Of a stretch of 39,004 nucleotides of DNA, positions 1 to 8,690 are shown piece after piece. The position numbers were made by a program, and so were the translations under genes. The notes under the pieces were generated by a model that had not been told where the DNA came from, did no database searches, and saw only the letters and a list, made by a program, of their open reading frames with translations. Origin of the DNA: Bacteroidales bacterium (lineage in GTDB: Bacteria > Bacteroidota > Bacteroidia > Bacteroidales > VadinHA17). The stretch is taken from the NCBI GenBank assembly GCA_025454795.1, contig JALONT010000028.1, forward strand, positions 1 through 39,004, read 5' to 3'. Each line of letters begins with the position of its first letter. The stretch's first letter is position 1.

Positions 1-150
1 CACACACAAACACACCTGCTTAAGATGGATCAAGAGCAGCAGGAATTATACGATATTATTCAAAAGAACTATCAGGGTGTTGCAACGCTGAAGACAGGAA
101 AATACCCTGTTATTCCGAGTCCGCCAGCCGGCGGACGAGGAATCTCCTGA
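1..150 (+). CDS. C-terminal fragment of an unrecognised protein, 5' end outside window
   Basis: Frame 1 is open from the first base to a TGA at 148-150, giving 49 residues. The segment around MDQEQQELYDIIQKNY looks like ordinary charged helical protein. The last dozen residues (after PVIPS) come from a GC-rich palindrome at 121-134 and the start of the downstream 55-bp repeat, so the original C-terminus may have ended near residue 40 and been extended by repeat DNA. I do not recognise the family. It could also be a chance open frame. Confidence 0.35.
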   Translation, partial: HTQTHLLKMDQEQQELYDIIQKNYQGVATLKTGKYPVIPSPPAGGRGIS

Positions 151-262
151 TTCAGGAGGGGAAATGGAATAGAGGAAAATTGCATGAGAAGACACGGTTA
201 ATTCAGAGAGGAATCTCCTGAATCATGCAGGAAAATGGCAAAGCGAAGGATTGCATGAGAAG
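137..262. repeat. two 55-bp imperfect direct repeats (period 71)
   Basis: Copies at 137-191 and 208-262 both start GAGGAATCTCCTGA and end ATTGCATGAGAAG, and are roughly 78% identical by eye. The first copy contains a small hairpin (CTCCTGA/TCAGGAG, 144-158). It is preceded by the palindrome CCGCCAGCCGGCGG (121-134). The GAGGAATCTC word recurs at 4884-4893, so this is probably a dispersed intergenic repeat family of the genome. It sits just beyond the stop codon of the TonB-dependent receptor. Confidence 0.75.
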
Positions 263-300
263 TTTTTGAATTGAAAAACAGAGTACAATAGAAGACTTAT

Positions 301-2520
301 TTACAAATCCTTTCTCAATTTAAGCTGCATACCTATATATATCATCCTGCCAAAATCAGGATAACCTACAACCGTTGAATATTTTATATTGGTCAGGTTA
401 CGAACTTTGAAATAAAATCTTACCGGCACGCTGCCTTTTAATGTGTAACCACCGTTACAATCAATTGCAAGATAATCTCCCAATGGTTGAGGTCCTGCTG
501 CTTTAGGGGCAAACCGTATACTCTCAAAAGGTGATACATACTTTCCGAATATATTTAAATCGATGTTCCAATTTTTAAGACTAATCCCTCCGCTTGTGAT
601 CGTGGATGGATGATCCATATTTCGAACCATCGATCCTGCCTCCTTCTTTTCCGATTTCATAACTGAAAAGTTAAAGAATGACTCCATGATGTTCCATAAT
701 CTGGGGGATGCTACTTCTAATTCAAGGCCTATCTGATTCTGATCACGGTTGATATATAACTCTCTGATTATACTTCCAGAAATGTCAACAGTATCGACAG
801 TACCACTTAATGTTATGGCATCCTGCTGAAATACTCCAAAAGCTGTGATAGTCATTCTTCCGGAATTACCCATTTGTTTCACTGCACCAAGGTCTATTTT
901 CAGCCTGGTCTCATTATCTGGTACCTTAAGATCAATGTCGAGAGAACCCTGCCTCGGTTTTACCTGACCTATTGCCGAATTAAAGTTTATTGAAAGTCTA
1001 TTGTATGTATGGTACGAAGCCCCAAAGCTTCCCTGTACGATTGACGGTTCCCATATATCACTTAGTGGAGTTACACTTCTAAACGCAGCTCCTTCCCCAT
1101 CTATATTAAATGCTGCATAATCATTCAGGTAAGTTTTTGTCCACCGTAATCCGGCATCAAGAGTTACCGGTCCAAACCGCTGCTCATCAACGATCACTCC
1201 AGACAGAGTTTCAGTATCGCATCTTTTATTAATATAGAACCTTTTTCCGTTCGGGGCAATCCAGTGATCGTATAAACCACCTACTCTCAGAGTATTAGAA
1301 CTACCGATTGAGATTGACTGCATAAAATTAAACCCCCATTCAATGTCCTTTTCATTAGTCTTCGTACCAGCAACTTCATCATTGTACTGAGGATTACGGT
1401 ATGAATAGAACAACTGCATCTCCGATGAAAGGTTTTTGCGCGGTCTGTAAACCGCTTTTACATTTGAAAGAATTGACCTGTAGGGATTAAAGTTCTGAAT
1501 CATGTTTATATATCTCGTATCAGCCGGAGGTTCAGCAATTCTCAGTTCTCTTTTTCCGTCAAGATAATATAAATGAGTCATTAAGCTTAACTTATCAGAT
1601 GCCTGCCAGTTAAGCCTCGTGTAAAAGGTTCCCATAGCCTCCCCGGAATGCTTGCCTGAAGGCCCTTCAGTCCGGTCATATCCTATGCCTGTAGCATATG
1701 CAAAACGACCTATCTTATTACCATGTGAGAGATGGGTGTGAAGGCTGTTGAATGATCCATATTCAGCTTCAAAATCAGTTTCCAGCCTGTCAAATTCACG
1801 GGTTTTGATGTTGACCAGGCCACCTATTGCTGAAAGACCTGTCAGAAGAGCAGCGCTTGATCTTACAATTTCGATCTTTTCAATATCTGATGCTGAAAAG
1901 AAATAGGGAAGCTCCTCAAATTCCTGCTGCCATACCCCGTTTAATGCATAATCGGGATATGGATATTTTTGACCACGTACAGAAAAGAATTGTTTCACCT
2001 GTCTTCCCCGCGTCTCAGTCAGACCTCCCGGCACAAAAGTCATTGCATCAATAACATTAACAGCGCCCTGCTTCTGAATATTACTGCGGGTAACTGTACT
2101 GATAACAGGTTGAAGTGAAAATGGTTCTGTATATGGCTCTCTTAAAAGACTCCGGGACTCCTTTGGTGCTGTAATATTAACTGCATCAATCTGGTACGTT
2201 TGAGGCTGCATGTAAAAGTTAACCTCGGAACTGGTGTTATCTGCCACAGATATTTTTATTCGTTCAGTTCTGTATCCTGTCATGGATGCCTGAACTGTAT
2301 AGCTCCCGGACTGAATACCGTCTATACTGTAATTTCCCTCTTTATCTGTCACAGCACCCTTTGTAGTCCCTGCAATTATAATATTTACATTTTCAAGAGG
2401 AGTGAGTTTGCCGGCATCTTTGACATGTCCATAGATCTTAATCACAGGCTGGGCACTAAGCATTCCGGTACTAAAAATAAAGAAGAAGAAAAGAGCAACG
2501 TTTGTTTTATATTTTATCAT
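301..2520 (-). CDS. TonB-dependent outer-membrane receptor with CarboxypepD_reg-like domain
   Basis: 739 residues. Residues 1-24 form a signal peptide (FFFFIFSTGMLSAQ). Residues about 28-97 are a carboxypeptidase-regulatory-like beta-sandwich (GHVKDAGKLTPLENVNI, then TDKEGNYSIDGI). A plug domain follows at about 135-240 (FSVRGQKYPYPDYALNG, then ASDIEKIEIVRSSAALLTG and GGLVNIKT). The rest is a 22-strand-type barrel ending in an aromatic-rich strand and KLRKDL. The length is usual for a siderophore/cobalamin-type receptor rather than a 1000-residue SusC. No partner SusD lies beside it, so the substrate is unknown; iron chelate or another small ligand is the usual guess. An insertion sequence lies immediately upstream and may have replaced or altered its promoter. 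Confidence 0.93.
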   Translation of the reverse strand: MIKYKTNVALFFFFIFSTGMLSAQPVIKIYGHVKDAGKLTPLENVNIIIAGTTKGAVTDKEGNYSIDGIQSGSYTVQASMTGYRTERIKISVADNTSSEVNFYMQPQTYQIDAVNITAPKESRSLLREPYTEPFSLQPVISTVTRSNIQKQGAVNVIDAMTFVPGGLTETRGRQVKQFFSVRGQKYPYPDYALNGVWQQEFEELPYFFSASDIEKIEIVRSSAALLTGLSAIGGLVNIKTREFDRLETDFEAEYGSFNSLHTHLSHGNKIGRFAYATGIGYDRTEGPSGKHSGEAMGTFYTRLNWQASDKLSLMTHLYYLDGKRELRIAEPPADTRYINMIQNFNPYRSILSNVKAVYRPRKNLSSEMQLFYSYRNPQYNDEVAGTKTNEKDIEWGFNFMQSISIGSSNTLRVGGLYDHWIAPNGKRFYINKRCDTETLSGVIVDEQRFGPVTLDAGLRWTKTYLNDYAAFNIDGEGAAFRSVTPLSDIWEPSIVQGSFGASYHTYNRLSINFNSAIGQVKPRQGSLDIDLKVPDNETRLKIDLGAVKQMGNSGRMTITAFGVFQQDAITLSGTVDTVDISGSIIRELYINRDQNQIGLELEVASPRLWNIMESFFNFSVMKSEKKEAGSMVRNMDHPSTITSGGISLKNWNIDLNIFGKYVSPFESIRFAPKAAGPQPLGDYLAIDCNGGYTLKGSVPVRFYFKVRNLTNIKYSTVVGYPDFGRMIYIGMQLKLRKDL

Positions 2521-2583
2521 TAATGTTCGATTAATTAAAAAATAAATTGAAAACTCATTTTAAAAGCAATTCAAAATTCCACG

Positions 2584-2617
2584 TACTCACCCCCTTCCGT
2601 GGGGGTGTAGAAAAAGT
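2584..2617. repeat. left inverted end of the IS, hairpin-forming
   Basis: CACCCCC (2588-2594) and GGGGGTG (2601-2607) flank a 6-nt loop, so this end can fold on itself. GGGGGTGTAGAAAAAGT is the strict copy of the right inner repeat. Confidence 0.75.
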
Positions 2618-2702
2618 AAATATACGGATTATTAAATTTTTTTTCGTTTTGCTATTAGAACTGCTGCCTTTTTCATGATTGCAAAAGTTAAAAAGAGGAT
2701 GG

Positions 2703-4235
2703 CTAGTTGGCCATCTTCTTTATGTTATGTGCAATACTTATAATTCCCCATTCTGTATTTACATTCTTTAATCCCCGAGTATAAAATCGTCTAAATTGAT
2801 TGTTGTGTTTTATCTGTCCAAACACACTTTCGACATCAACTCCTCTTTGTGAGCGCAATTTTTTACCAATTTCTGATTCCAGATTTTGTCGGGCAGTCTT
2901 TTTGTACTCTATAAGCTTCGGACTCACCTCTATTGTTCTCTCTTTTGACCCCTTACAGCACTTTTCTTTGTACTGACATCCCTCACAACATTTTGACCTA
3001 TAGACCATTCTATTTGACTTGTATCCGTTATCTGTTTTTGTCCTTTTAATATATGCAAAATCTAATACCTGACCCGAAGGACATTCATACTGATCATTTT
3101 CAGGATTATAAATGAAGCGATCAGATATAAAATTCCTGCTCTTGTATTCTTTCGTCTTTTCATAATCAAAGTTGTTATATTTCAGATAGTTCCCAATATT
3201 GTTACGGGATACATAATCATAGTTTTCTTCACTCCCGTATCCCGCATCTGTTGTAATATTCTTTGGTGGTACCCTTAACTGAGTTTTTACTCTTTCCATG
3301 AATGGTATAAATACAGATGTATCTGCTGCTTTCTGATAGATCCCGTAACCTAATATGTACTGGTTCTCTGTTGCGATCTGAACGTTGTATCCAGGTTTTA
3401 GTTGGCTCATCCCATGATGGTCCTCTTTCATTTTAAAGAATGTTGCATCTTTGTCTGTCTTCGAACAACTATTGCGACCACCCAACATATCTTTCTGTTT
3501 CTGATACTTCTTTAGCTTCGTAACTTCTTTTTTGAGTTTAGTGACATTGGTAGATGCTTCCTTTGACTTAGCCCATTTCGATATTTTCTGATTTATCTCT
3601 GCAACTACTTTATCTATTTCCTCCGAGGTTACTTTGCCTTCATACTCTTCAAGGTCATGTGAGCCATACTCCGTATCTTCTGCTTTTTGAAGTTCGTCGA
3701 TATGCGATAATAACTTCTTTACTCTTTCCTTTACCATAGATTCATGCCTTTCTGTATTTTTCTTCCATATATAGCTGTATCTGTTTGCATTAGCTTCTAT
3801 TTTGGTCCCGTCTATAAAAAGATTTTCTGCCTTTATATATCCTCCTTTTATCAGAACCTCGATCACTGAGCTAAAAACATCATCAACAGATTCTTTAAGT
3901 CGTTTTGATCTGAAATTATTGATTGTGGTAAAGTCGGGTTTGCTCATCCCGCTTATCCACATAAAATAAATGTTCTCCTTCAGTGCCTTTGCTATCCTTC
4001 TGGAAGTATAGGTCTTTTCTATATATCCATATGTAAGTACTTTAAGTAACATTCTTGGTGAATAGCTACTTGTACCACCTCCCTTATATGTCTCAAATAG
4101 TGGAGACAACTTCAGTTCGTTAATAACTTTATCAACTGTTCTAACTAAATGATTATCTGGAATAAAACTCCCAAGATCCGGAGGTAACAGCATCAGCTGA
4201 TTGCTTTGATCCTTCTTGAATACTACTTTACCCAT
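2703..4235 (-). CDS. IS1182-family DDE transposase
   Basis: 510 residues. Residues 1-120 form the DUF772-type N-terminal domain (LPPDLGSFIPDNHLVR, then YSPRMLLKVLTYGY). The DDE catalytic triad is visible as D142 (LFIDGTKIEANAN), D330 (ITTDAGYGSEEN) and E469 (RGVDVESVFGQIKHN). A charged, Lys/Glu-rich coiled-coil-like insert lies between the first and second Asp (about 160-250). A Cys cluster (C385, C416, C417, C420, C426, C427) resembles the zinc-ribbon insertion common in this family. No frameshift or internal stop is seen, so it is probably functional. It is transcribed towards the downstream receptor gene. Confidence 0.95.
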   Translation of the reverse strand: MGKVVFKKDQSNQLMLLPPDLGSFIPDNHLVRTVDKVINELKLSPLFETYKGGGTSSYSPRMLLKVLTYGYIEKTYTSRRIAKALKENIYFMWISGMSKPDFTTINNFRSKRLKESVDDVFSSVIEVLIKGGYIKAENLFIDGTKIEANANRYSYIWKKNTERHESMVKERVKKLLSHIDELQKAEDTEYGSHDLEEYEGKVTSEEIDKVVAEINQKISKWAKSKEASTNVTKLKKEVTKLKKYQKQKDMLGGRNSCSKTDKDATFFKMKEDHHGMSQLKPGYNVQIATENQYILGYGIYQKAADTSVFIPFMERVKTQLRVPPKNITTDAGYGSEENYDYVSRNNIGNYLKYNNFDYEKTKEYKSRNFISDRFIYNPENDQYECPSGQVLDFAYIKRTKTDNGYKSNRMVYRSKCCEGCQYKEKCCKGSKERTIEVSPKLIEYKKTARQNLESEIGKKLRSQRGVDVESVFGQIKHNNQFRRFYTRGLKNVNTEWGIISIAHNIKKMAN

Positions 4236-4253
4236 TGCTTAATTGTTATATCT

Positions 4254-4284
4254 CTAATTTATAACAGATTAGAGAATAAACAAA
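4254..4284 (-). promoter_or_regulatory. predicted promoter of the transposase, overlapped by an inverted repeat
   Basis: On the minus strand TTTG (4281-4284) is followed after 19 nt by TAAATTAG (4254-4261), close to the Bacteroidota TTTG-N19-TAnnTTTG pattern. An 8-bp inverted repeat, TCTCTAAT (4251-4258) and ATTAGAGA (4268-4275), covers the -7 box and could act as an operator or simply be chance. The predicted start site is about 25 nt upstream of the ATG. Confidence 0.4.
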
Positions 4285-4341
4285 GGGATGAAACTTCAAT
4301 ATCATCCCCATTTTAAATTAATTATTAACAATGTATCTTTG

Positions 4342-4390
4342 ACTTTTTCTACACCCCCATACCTGAGCTTAGCGAAGGAGGGGGTGAGTA
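4342..4390. repeat. right inverted end of the IS, hairpin-forming
   Basis: ACTTTTTCTACACCCCC (4342-4358) is the exact reverse complement of the left inner repeat. CACCCCC (4352-4358) can pair with GGGGGTG (4380-4386) across a 21-nt loop containing CTGAGCTTAGCGAAGGA, a word that looks like part of a dispersed genomic repeat. The right end is 15 bp longer than the left end because of this loop. Confidence 0.75.
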
Positions 4391-4734
4391 TATGTGAAAA
4401 ACATATGAATCGTCAAATTATCTAAAGTAAGTAAATGATATCATTTTCGTCTTTTTTTGAAAAGAAGCTTTTATAAATTGTTGTAAAATAGTAAGTTATT
4501 TTGAATTTTAACATCTTAGTCAGACACTATTTATATTTTATCATAATAAATTATTGTATAAAGGTCTGATAAATTATAACCGTCATAATTAATGAAATGG
4601 TGTCAACTATCCTAAATATTTAACAAATTTTAAGATGTAAAAAGATTAAATTTGGCCCGTTCAGATTTACTGGAAAGAATTTAAACATAATTTGAGTATC
4701 GGTTATCAATAATAATCTCAAAACAATTGATCAT
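4391..4734. other. AT-rich non-coding spacer
   Basis: About 340 bp of strongly AT-rich sequence between the IS and the nested repeat element. I see no credible open frame, consensus promoter, RNA gene or repeat in it. Confidence 0.6.
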
Positions 4735-4893
4735 GAGATTCCTCGCTAACGCTCGGAATGACAGGTTTTTATGTGGCATAGGGGAAGCAGTGGCGATTCG
4801 CTCTGCGAATCGCCACTGCTTCCCCATTACACTACACCAACTGATGTTGTCATTCCGAACGAATCCCGCAAAGCGGGAGAAGTGAGGAATCTC
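4735..4893. repeat. nested inverted-repeat element with a perfect 21-bp-arm hairpin
   Basis: Outer arms start GAGATTCCTC (4735-4744) and end GAGGAATCTC (4884-4893). They also share CGGAATGACA (4754-4763) with TGTCATTCCG (4848-4857). The right arm has an extra small hairpin, CCCGC/GCGGG (4865-4877). In the centre, 4781-4801 and 4805-4825 are perfect reverse complements (GGGGAAGCAGTGGCGATTCGC) around a 3-nt loop. The open frame across it on the minus strand is simply repeat DNA. It resembles a MITE/REP-like dispersed element; no coding content is supported. Confidence 0.85.
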
Positions 4894-4974
4894 CAATAAA
4901 AAGAAACTGTATCCTGGCACAAAAAGAAATATATAATATATGCATGATTCCCAATACTCATAATACCTAACAAT

Positions 4975-7900
4975 ATGATCAGAAAAATAATTTCAGCGTT
5001 TCTGTTACTATCTATCGTACAGGCAGCTTTATCTCAGAAATATGACTGGCCGATGTGGAGGTACGATCATAATCGCTCTGCTTCAACCCCGGAGCAGCTG
5101 GCAGACAAACTCTATCTGCAATGGCAGGTTCAGTATTCTCCCCGGGTGCCGGTATGGGATGATCCTCTCAACCAGAATCTTATGCAATACGACAGGATAT
5201 TTGAACCAATCGTTGCCGGCAATAAAATATTTCTTGGTTTTAATGATCAGGACAAGATAATAGCTCTTGATATAAACACTGGAAACGAATTATGGCATTA
5301 TTATGCTGACGGGCCGGTAAGATTACCGTTAGCTTCAAATAACGGGAAAATATATTTTACCGGTGATGACGGATTCTGTTATTGCCTTAATGCAGAAACC
5401 GGTTCTCTTGTGTGGAAAATTCTTCTTGCCCCGGCACCTAACAAGCTTCTTGGCAACAAGCGGCTGATATCAATGTGGCCGGCACGCGGAGGTATTGTGA
5501 TTAAAGACAATATTATATATACAGCTGCAAGCATATTCCCACTTATGGGCACTTTTATCTATGCAATAAATGCAGAGGATGGTAAGATTATATGGAAAAA
5601 TGAAGGCACCTCCAGCAACTATATTCTTCAACCTCACCGCTCCCCTGCGTTTGCTGATGTTGCTCCCCAGGGAAGTTTCGTCATAACCGGCGACAGGCTT
5701 CTTGTAGCAGGAGGGCGATCGGTTCCTGCAGGTTTCGATATTAATACAGGTACAGAGCTTTTTTACCAGCTTGCAGCAAGCGGTAAGACCGGTGGCGCTT
5801 TTTCATGCAGTAACGACAGAGTCTATTTTAATCACCACCGTGAACGTATGACTTATATGTATGATTCCAAAAACGGGAATAAGCTTATATCGAATGCAGG
5901 TGAATACCCTGTTGTTGAAGGGAATACAATTTACTTTTCCGGGAAGAAAATTTCAGCCGCTTCAATTAGTTCAGCCAATCAGCTTAATAAACTCTGGACC
6001 ATTGATGCTTCCGCAACCAACGACCTGATAAAAGCGGGGAATATTCTTTATGCTGCCGACAGTACAGGTATAAATGCAGTCAGGATTGAGGAGAATAAAC
6101 AACCTGAACTTTTATGGAGAATTGCTTCAGAAAAAAATATCGAACGTCTTGTGGCGTCTAATGGTAAGCTCATTGCAGTATCAGATGACGGAACGATCAG
6201 GGTATTTGGAGATAAACCGGTTACAAATATCGCATATAATCTTAAGCCTGCGCAATACATTAAAGGAAATTCATGCAAGACAAAAAAAATTATGAGGTCT
6301 GCAGGGATATCAGAAGGGTATGCACTTGTGTTCGGAACCAACGATGTCAATTTGCTTAAAGCTTTGATTTCGAAGACCTACCTTTCAGTAATAGCCTACG
6401 AAAAGAATTCTGAAAGAGTGAATTACATGAGAGAATTTTTTGATGATGCAGGAGTAAAATCAGATCGCTTATCTTTTCTTAAGTATGATGATACATTCCC
6501 TCTGCTGCCAAAATATTTTTCTTCCCTGACAATAGTTAACGATGATTTTTTTCTGAATGGATATGATAATGAACTCTTAAAGATGATTTACGAATCTGCA
6601 AGACCGTATGATGGGAAAATATTTATCCGCGTAAAGGGAGAAGAGCAGAAGAACCTGATTAATGCTTTCAATGATCTTAAGCTATATGGCGCTTCTGTTG
6701 CACCGGGCAAAGGATTTGCAGTTATTACCAGAACAGGTTCGCTTGAGGGATCCGACAGCTGGACACATAATTATGGTGATATTGCCAATACAGTTAAATC
6801 GGACGATAAGATGGTAAAGGCTCCTCTTGGTATCCTCTGGTTTGGGGGGAACTCAAACCTTGATGTGCTTCCCAGACACGGTCATGGTCCGGGAGAACAG
6901 GTTATAGACGGAAGATTGATTATTCAGGGAATAGGCAGTATAAGTGCACGTGATGTATACACAGGAAGGGTATTGTGGAAAAGAGATTCTGAAACCCTGA
7001 AGGATGATAACTGGCTGGTATATTATGATGAATCATATGATGAAAATAGTCCTCTTGATCCAAAGTACAACCAGGAACATCTGCCTGGATCCAATGCAAG
7101 AGGAACAAACTTCATAGCAACAAAAGAATATGTTTACCTGATTGAAGGTGACAAATGCCAGGTCATTGACATAAAGACAGGCGACAATGTAAAAACCATC
7201 ACTACGGGAGATGGAAAAACCAAGAAACTCGGGTATATAGGCGTGTATGAAGATCTTCTGATCCTCGGAAATAATTTTTCGGATTTTCCCGGCGTTGAAA
7301 AAGACTCAGCCACCCTGGATGAACCCAAATTTGCCAGTTACGATCTGACGGCAAGTTCGGAGATTATTGTTCTGGACCGTTTCAGCGGGAAAAAGCTATG
7401 GAGTATACCTTCCAACCATGGATTTATACATAATTCGGTTATTGCCGGTGATGGAATCCTTTTCTGCCTTGACAAACTCCCCCAGTATTATGAAACAAAA
7501 CTAAGAAGAAGAGGGGAAGCACTTCACGAAGGATCAAGGTTACTCTATCTTGATATCAGAACCGGAAATAAAATAAATGAAGAAACGCTGGATATTTTCG
7601 GAACCTGGCTTGGTTATTCCTCTGAGCATAAGCTTCTTTTACAGGCTAACGCCCCATCAGGCGATATGCTGAACGGAGAAGAAGGAAGAAGGATGAACAC
7701 ATATAATACAATTACAAAAGAGAAAATATGGGATAAGGATATTAGCTACAGAAATCCTCCCATTATTCATAATGATAAAATCTATCTCAATGGAAACGGG
7801 TTCAGTCTGCTGACCGGAGAACCTCTCCTTGAAAAAGATCCCATAACGGGAGAGACACTGAAATGGACCTTTAAAAGAGAATATGGCTGCGGTATTGTGG

Positions 7901-8679
7901 CAGCCAGCGAACATCTTCTCACATTCCGTTCTGCTTCTGCCGGTTTTGTTAATCTTGATGCATTTGAGGGTACCGGTAGCCTTGGGGGATGGAAAGCAAG
8001 CTGTTCAACTAATTTAATTGTTGCCGACGGAGTACTGAATTCTCCCGATTATACAAGAACCTGCCAGTGTCCGTACCAAAACCAGACATCTCTCGCCCTG
8101 ATCTATATGCCCTGGATGACCTACTGGACAAACAGTAATTATAAATGGAGTGGGAAACAGATTAAACAACTTGGTTTGAATTTGAACGCACCAGGTGACA
8201 GGACCTCTGACAAAAACACTCTCTGGATTGAGTTTCCGAATGTTGCCGGGGCATCACCTGAAATTCCTGTCAAAATTGATACGGCAAATTATTTCTTAAT
8301 CAGGAAAGACCCCATTTCAGTCAGTTCTGAAAGCACACCATGGATAAGTTCCAGTGCAATTGGTGGATTAAGATCAATGGAGATTACCTTATCAGCAGAA
8401 GATGAGACTCCTGAGGCTTTATACAGGATTAACCTTTATTTTTCCGAACTGGAGAACAAACAACCGGGGGAACGTGTTATTAATATTAAAATACAGGATG
8501 AAACAGTCATGGAGAACTTTGATATTGCAGCTGAAACCGGTAAGAGTGATAAAGAGATCATTAAATCATTCTCCGGTATTAAGGCCGGAAAAGTATTAAG
8601 TATAGATCTGGTGCCTGTTAAAGGAAATAGTATAATATCCGGAATAGAGTTGGTACAGGAATCTTTAACAATAAAATAA
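4975..8679 (+). CDS. secreted PQQ-type beta-propeller protein with degenerate methyltransferase-like and malectin-like domains
   Basis: 1234 residues. Signal peptide at 1-20 (IISAFLLLSIVQAALSQ). A first propeller (about 25-430) has repeated units of the type IIALDINTGNELWHY and CYCLNAETGSLVWK. Residues about 435-590 interrupt it with a Rossmann-like segment (ALVFGTNDVNLLKAL, then SVIAYEKNSERVNYMREFF and GVKSDRL) that resembles a class-I SAM methyltransferase lacking its glycine-rich loop. A second propeller follows (about 620-1050; ISARDVYTGRVLWKRD, IVLDRFSGKKLW), with CQCPYQNQTSLALIYMPW near its end. The C-terminal about 170 residues (LNAPGDRTSD, then YRINLYFSELENKQPGERV) look malectin-like, suggesting carbohydrate or surface binding. 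No quinoprotein dehydrogenase catalytic residues are evident, so a PQQ enzyme is not claimed. It is the first gene of a five-gene operon with an ABC system. Confidence 0.85.
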   Translation: MIRKIISAFLLLSIVQAALSQKYDWPMWRYDHNRSASTPEQLADKLYLQWQVQYSPRVPVWDDPLNQNLMQYDRIFEPIVAGNKIFLGFNDQDKIIALDINTGNELWHYYADGPVRLPLASNNGKIYFTGDDGFCYCLNAETGSLVWKILLAPAPNKLLGNKRLISMWPARGGIVIKDNIIYTAASIFPLMGTFIYAINAEDGKIIWKNEGTSSNYILQPHRSPAFADVAPQGSFVITGDRLLVAGGRSVPAGFDINTGTELFYQLAASGKTGGAFSCSNDRVYFNHHRERMTYMYDSKNGNKLISNAGEYPVVEGNTIYFSGKKISAASISSANQLNKLWTIDASATNDLIKAGNILYAADSTGINAVRIEENKQPELLWRIASEKNIERLVASNGKLIAVSDDGTIRVFGDKPVTNIAYNLKPAQYIKGNSCKTKKIMRSAGISEGYALVFGTNDVNLLKALISKTYLSVIAYEKNSERVNYMREFFDDAGVKSDRLSFLKYDDTFPLLPKYFSSLTIVNDDFFLNGYDNELLKMIYESARPYDGKIFIRVKGEEQKNLINAFNDLKLYGASVAPGKGFAVITRTGSLEGSDSWTHNYGDIANTVKSDDKMVKAPLGILWFGGNSNLDVLPRHGHGPGEQVIDGRLIIQGIGSISARDVYTGRVLWKRDSETLKDDNWLVYYDESYDENSPLDPKYNQEHLPGSNARGTNFIATKEYVYLIEGDKCQVIDIKTGDNVKTITTGDGKTKKLGYIGVYEDLLILGNNFSDFPGVEKDSATLDEPKFASYDLTASSEIIVLDRFSGKKLWSIPSNHGFIHNSVIAGDGILFCLDKLPQYYETKLRRRGEALHEGSRLLYLDIRTGNKINEETLDIFGTWLGYSSEHKLLLQANAPSGDMLNGEEGRRMNTYNTITKEKIWDKDISYRNPPIIHNDKIYLNGNGFSLLTGEPLLEKDPITGETLKWTFKREYGCGIVAASEHLLTFRSASAGFVNLDAFEGTGSLGGWKASCSTNLIVADGVLNSPDYTRTCQCPYQNQTSLALIYMPWMTYWTNSNYKWSGKQIKQLGLNLNAPGDRTSDKNTLWIEFPNVAGASPEIPVKIDTANYFLIRKDPISVSSESTPWISSSAIGGLRSMEITLSAEDETPEALYRINLYFSELENKQPGERVINIKIQDETVMENFDIAAETGKSDKEIIKSFSGIKAGKVLSIDLVPVKGNSIISGIELVQESLTIK

Positions 8680-8690
8680 ATTATCTGAAA

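Larger units (their letters stand above)
2584..4390 (-). mobile_element. IS1182-family insertion sequence
   Basis: A single transposase gene is bounded by inverted ends. The inner 17 bp (GGGGGTGTAGAAAAAGT at 2601-2617, reverse complement at 4342-4358) are perfect. Further out, both ends carry TACTCACCCCC (2584-2594) or its complement GGGGGTGAGTA (4380-4390). I see no clear target-site duplication outside these, so the true boundary could be either the 17-bp repeat or the outer 11-bp repeat. The element appears intact: full-length transposase, both ends present. Confidence 0.82.

Noticed and set aside
4681-4920. Open frame of 79 codons on the minus strand
   Set aside because: It spans the nested inverted repeats; the residues (FRALARNL, FAERIATASP) are translations of repeat DNA with no protein-like composition.
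4975-8679. PQQ-dependent alcohol dehydrogenase
   Set aside because: Propeller repeats are present but no vicinal Cys pair, catalytic Asp or calcium-site pattern of quinoproteins was seen; domain layout differs.
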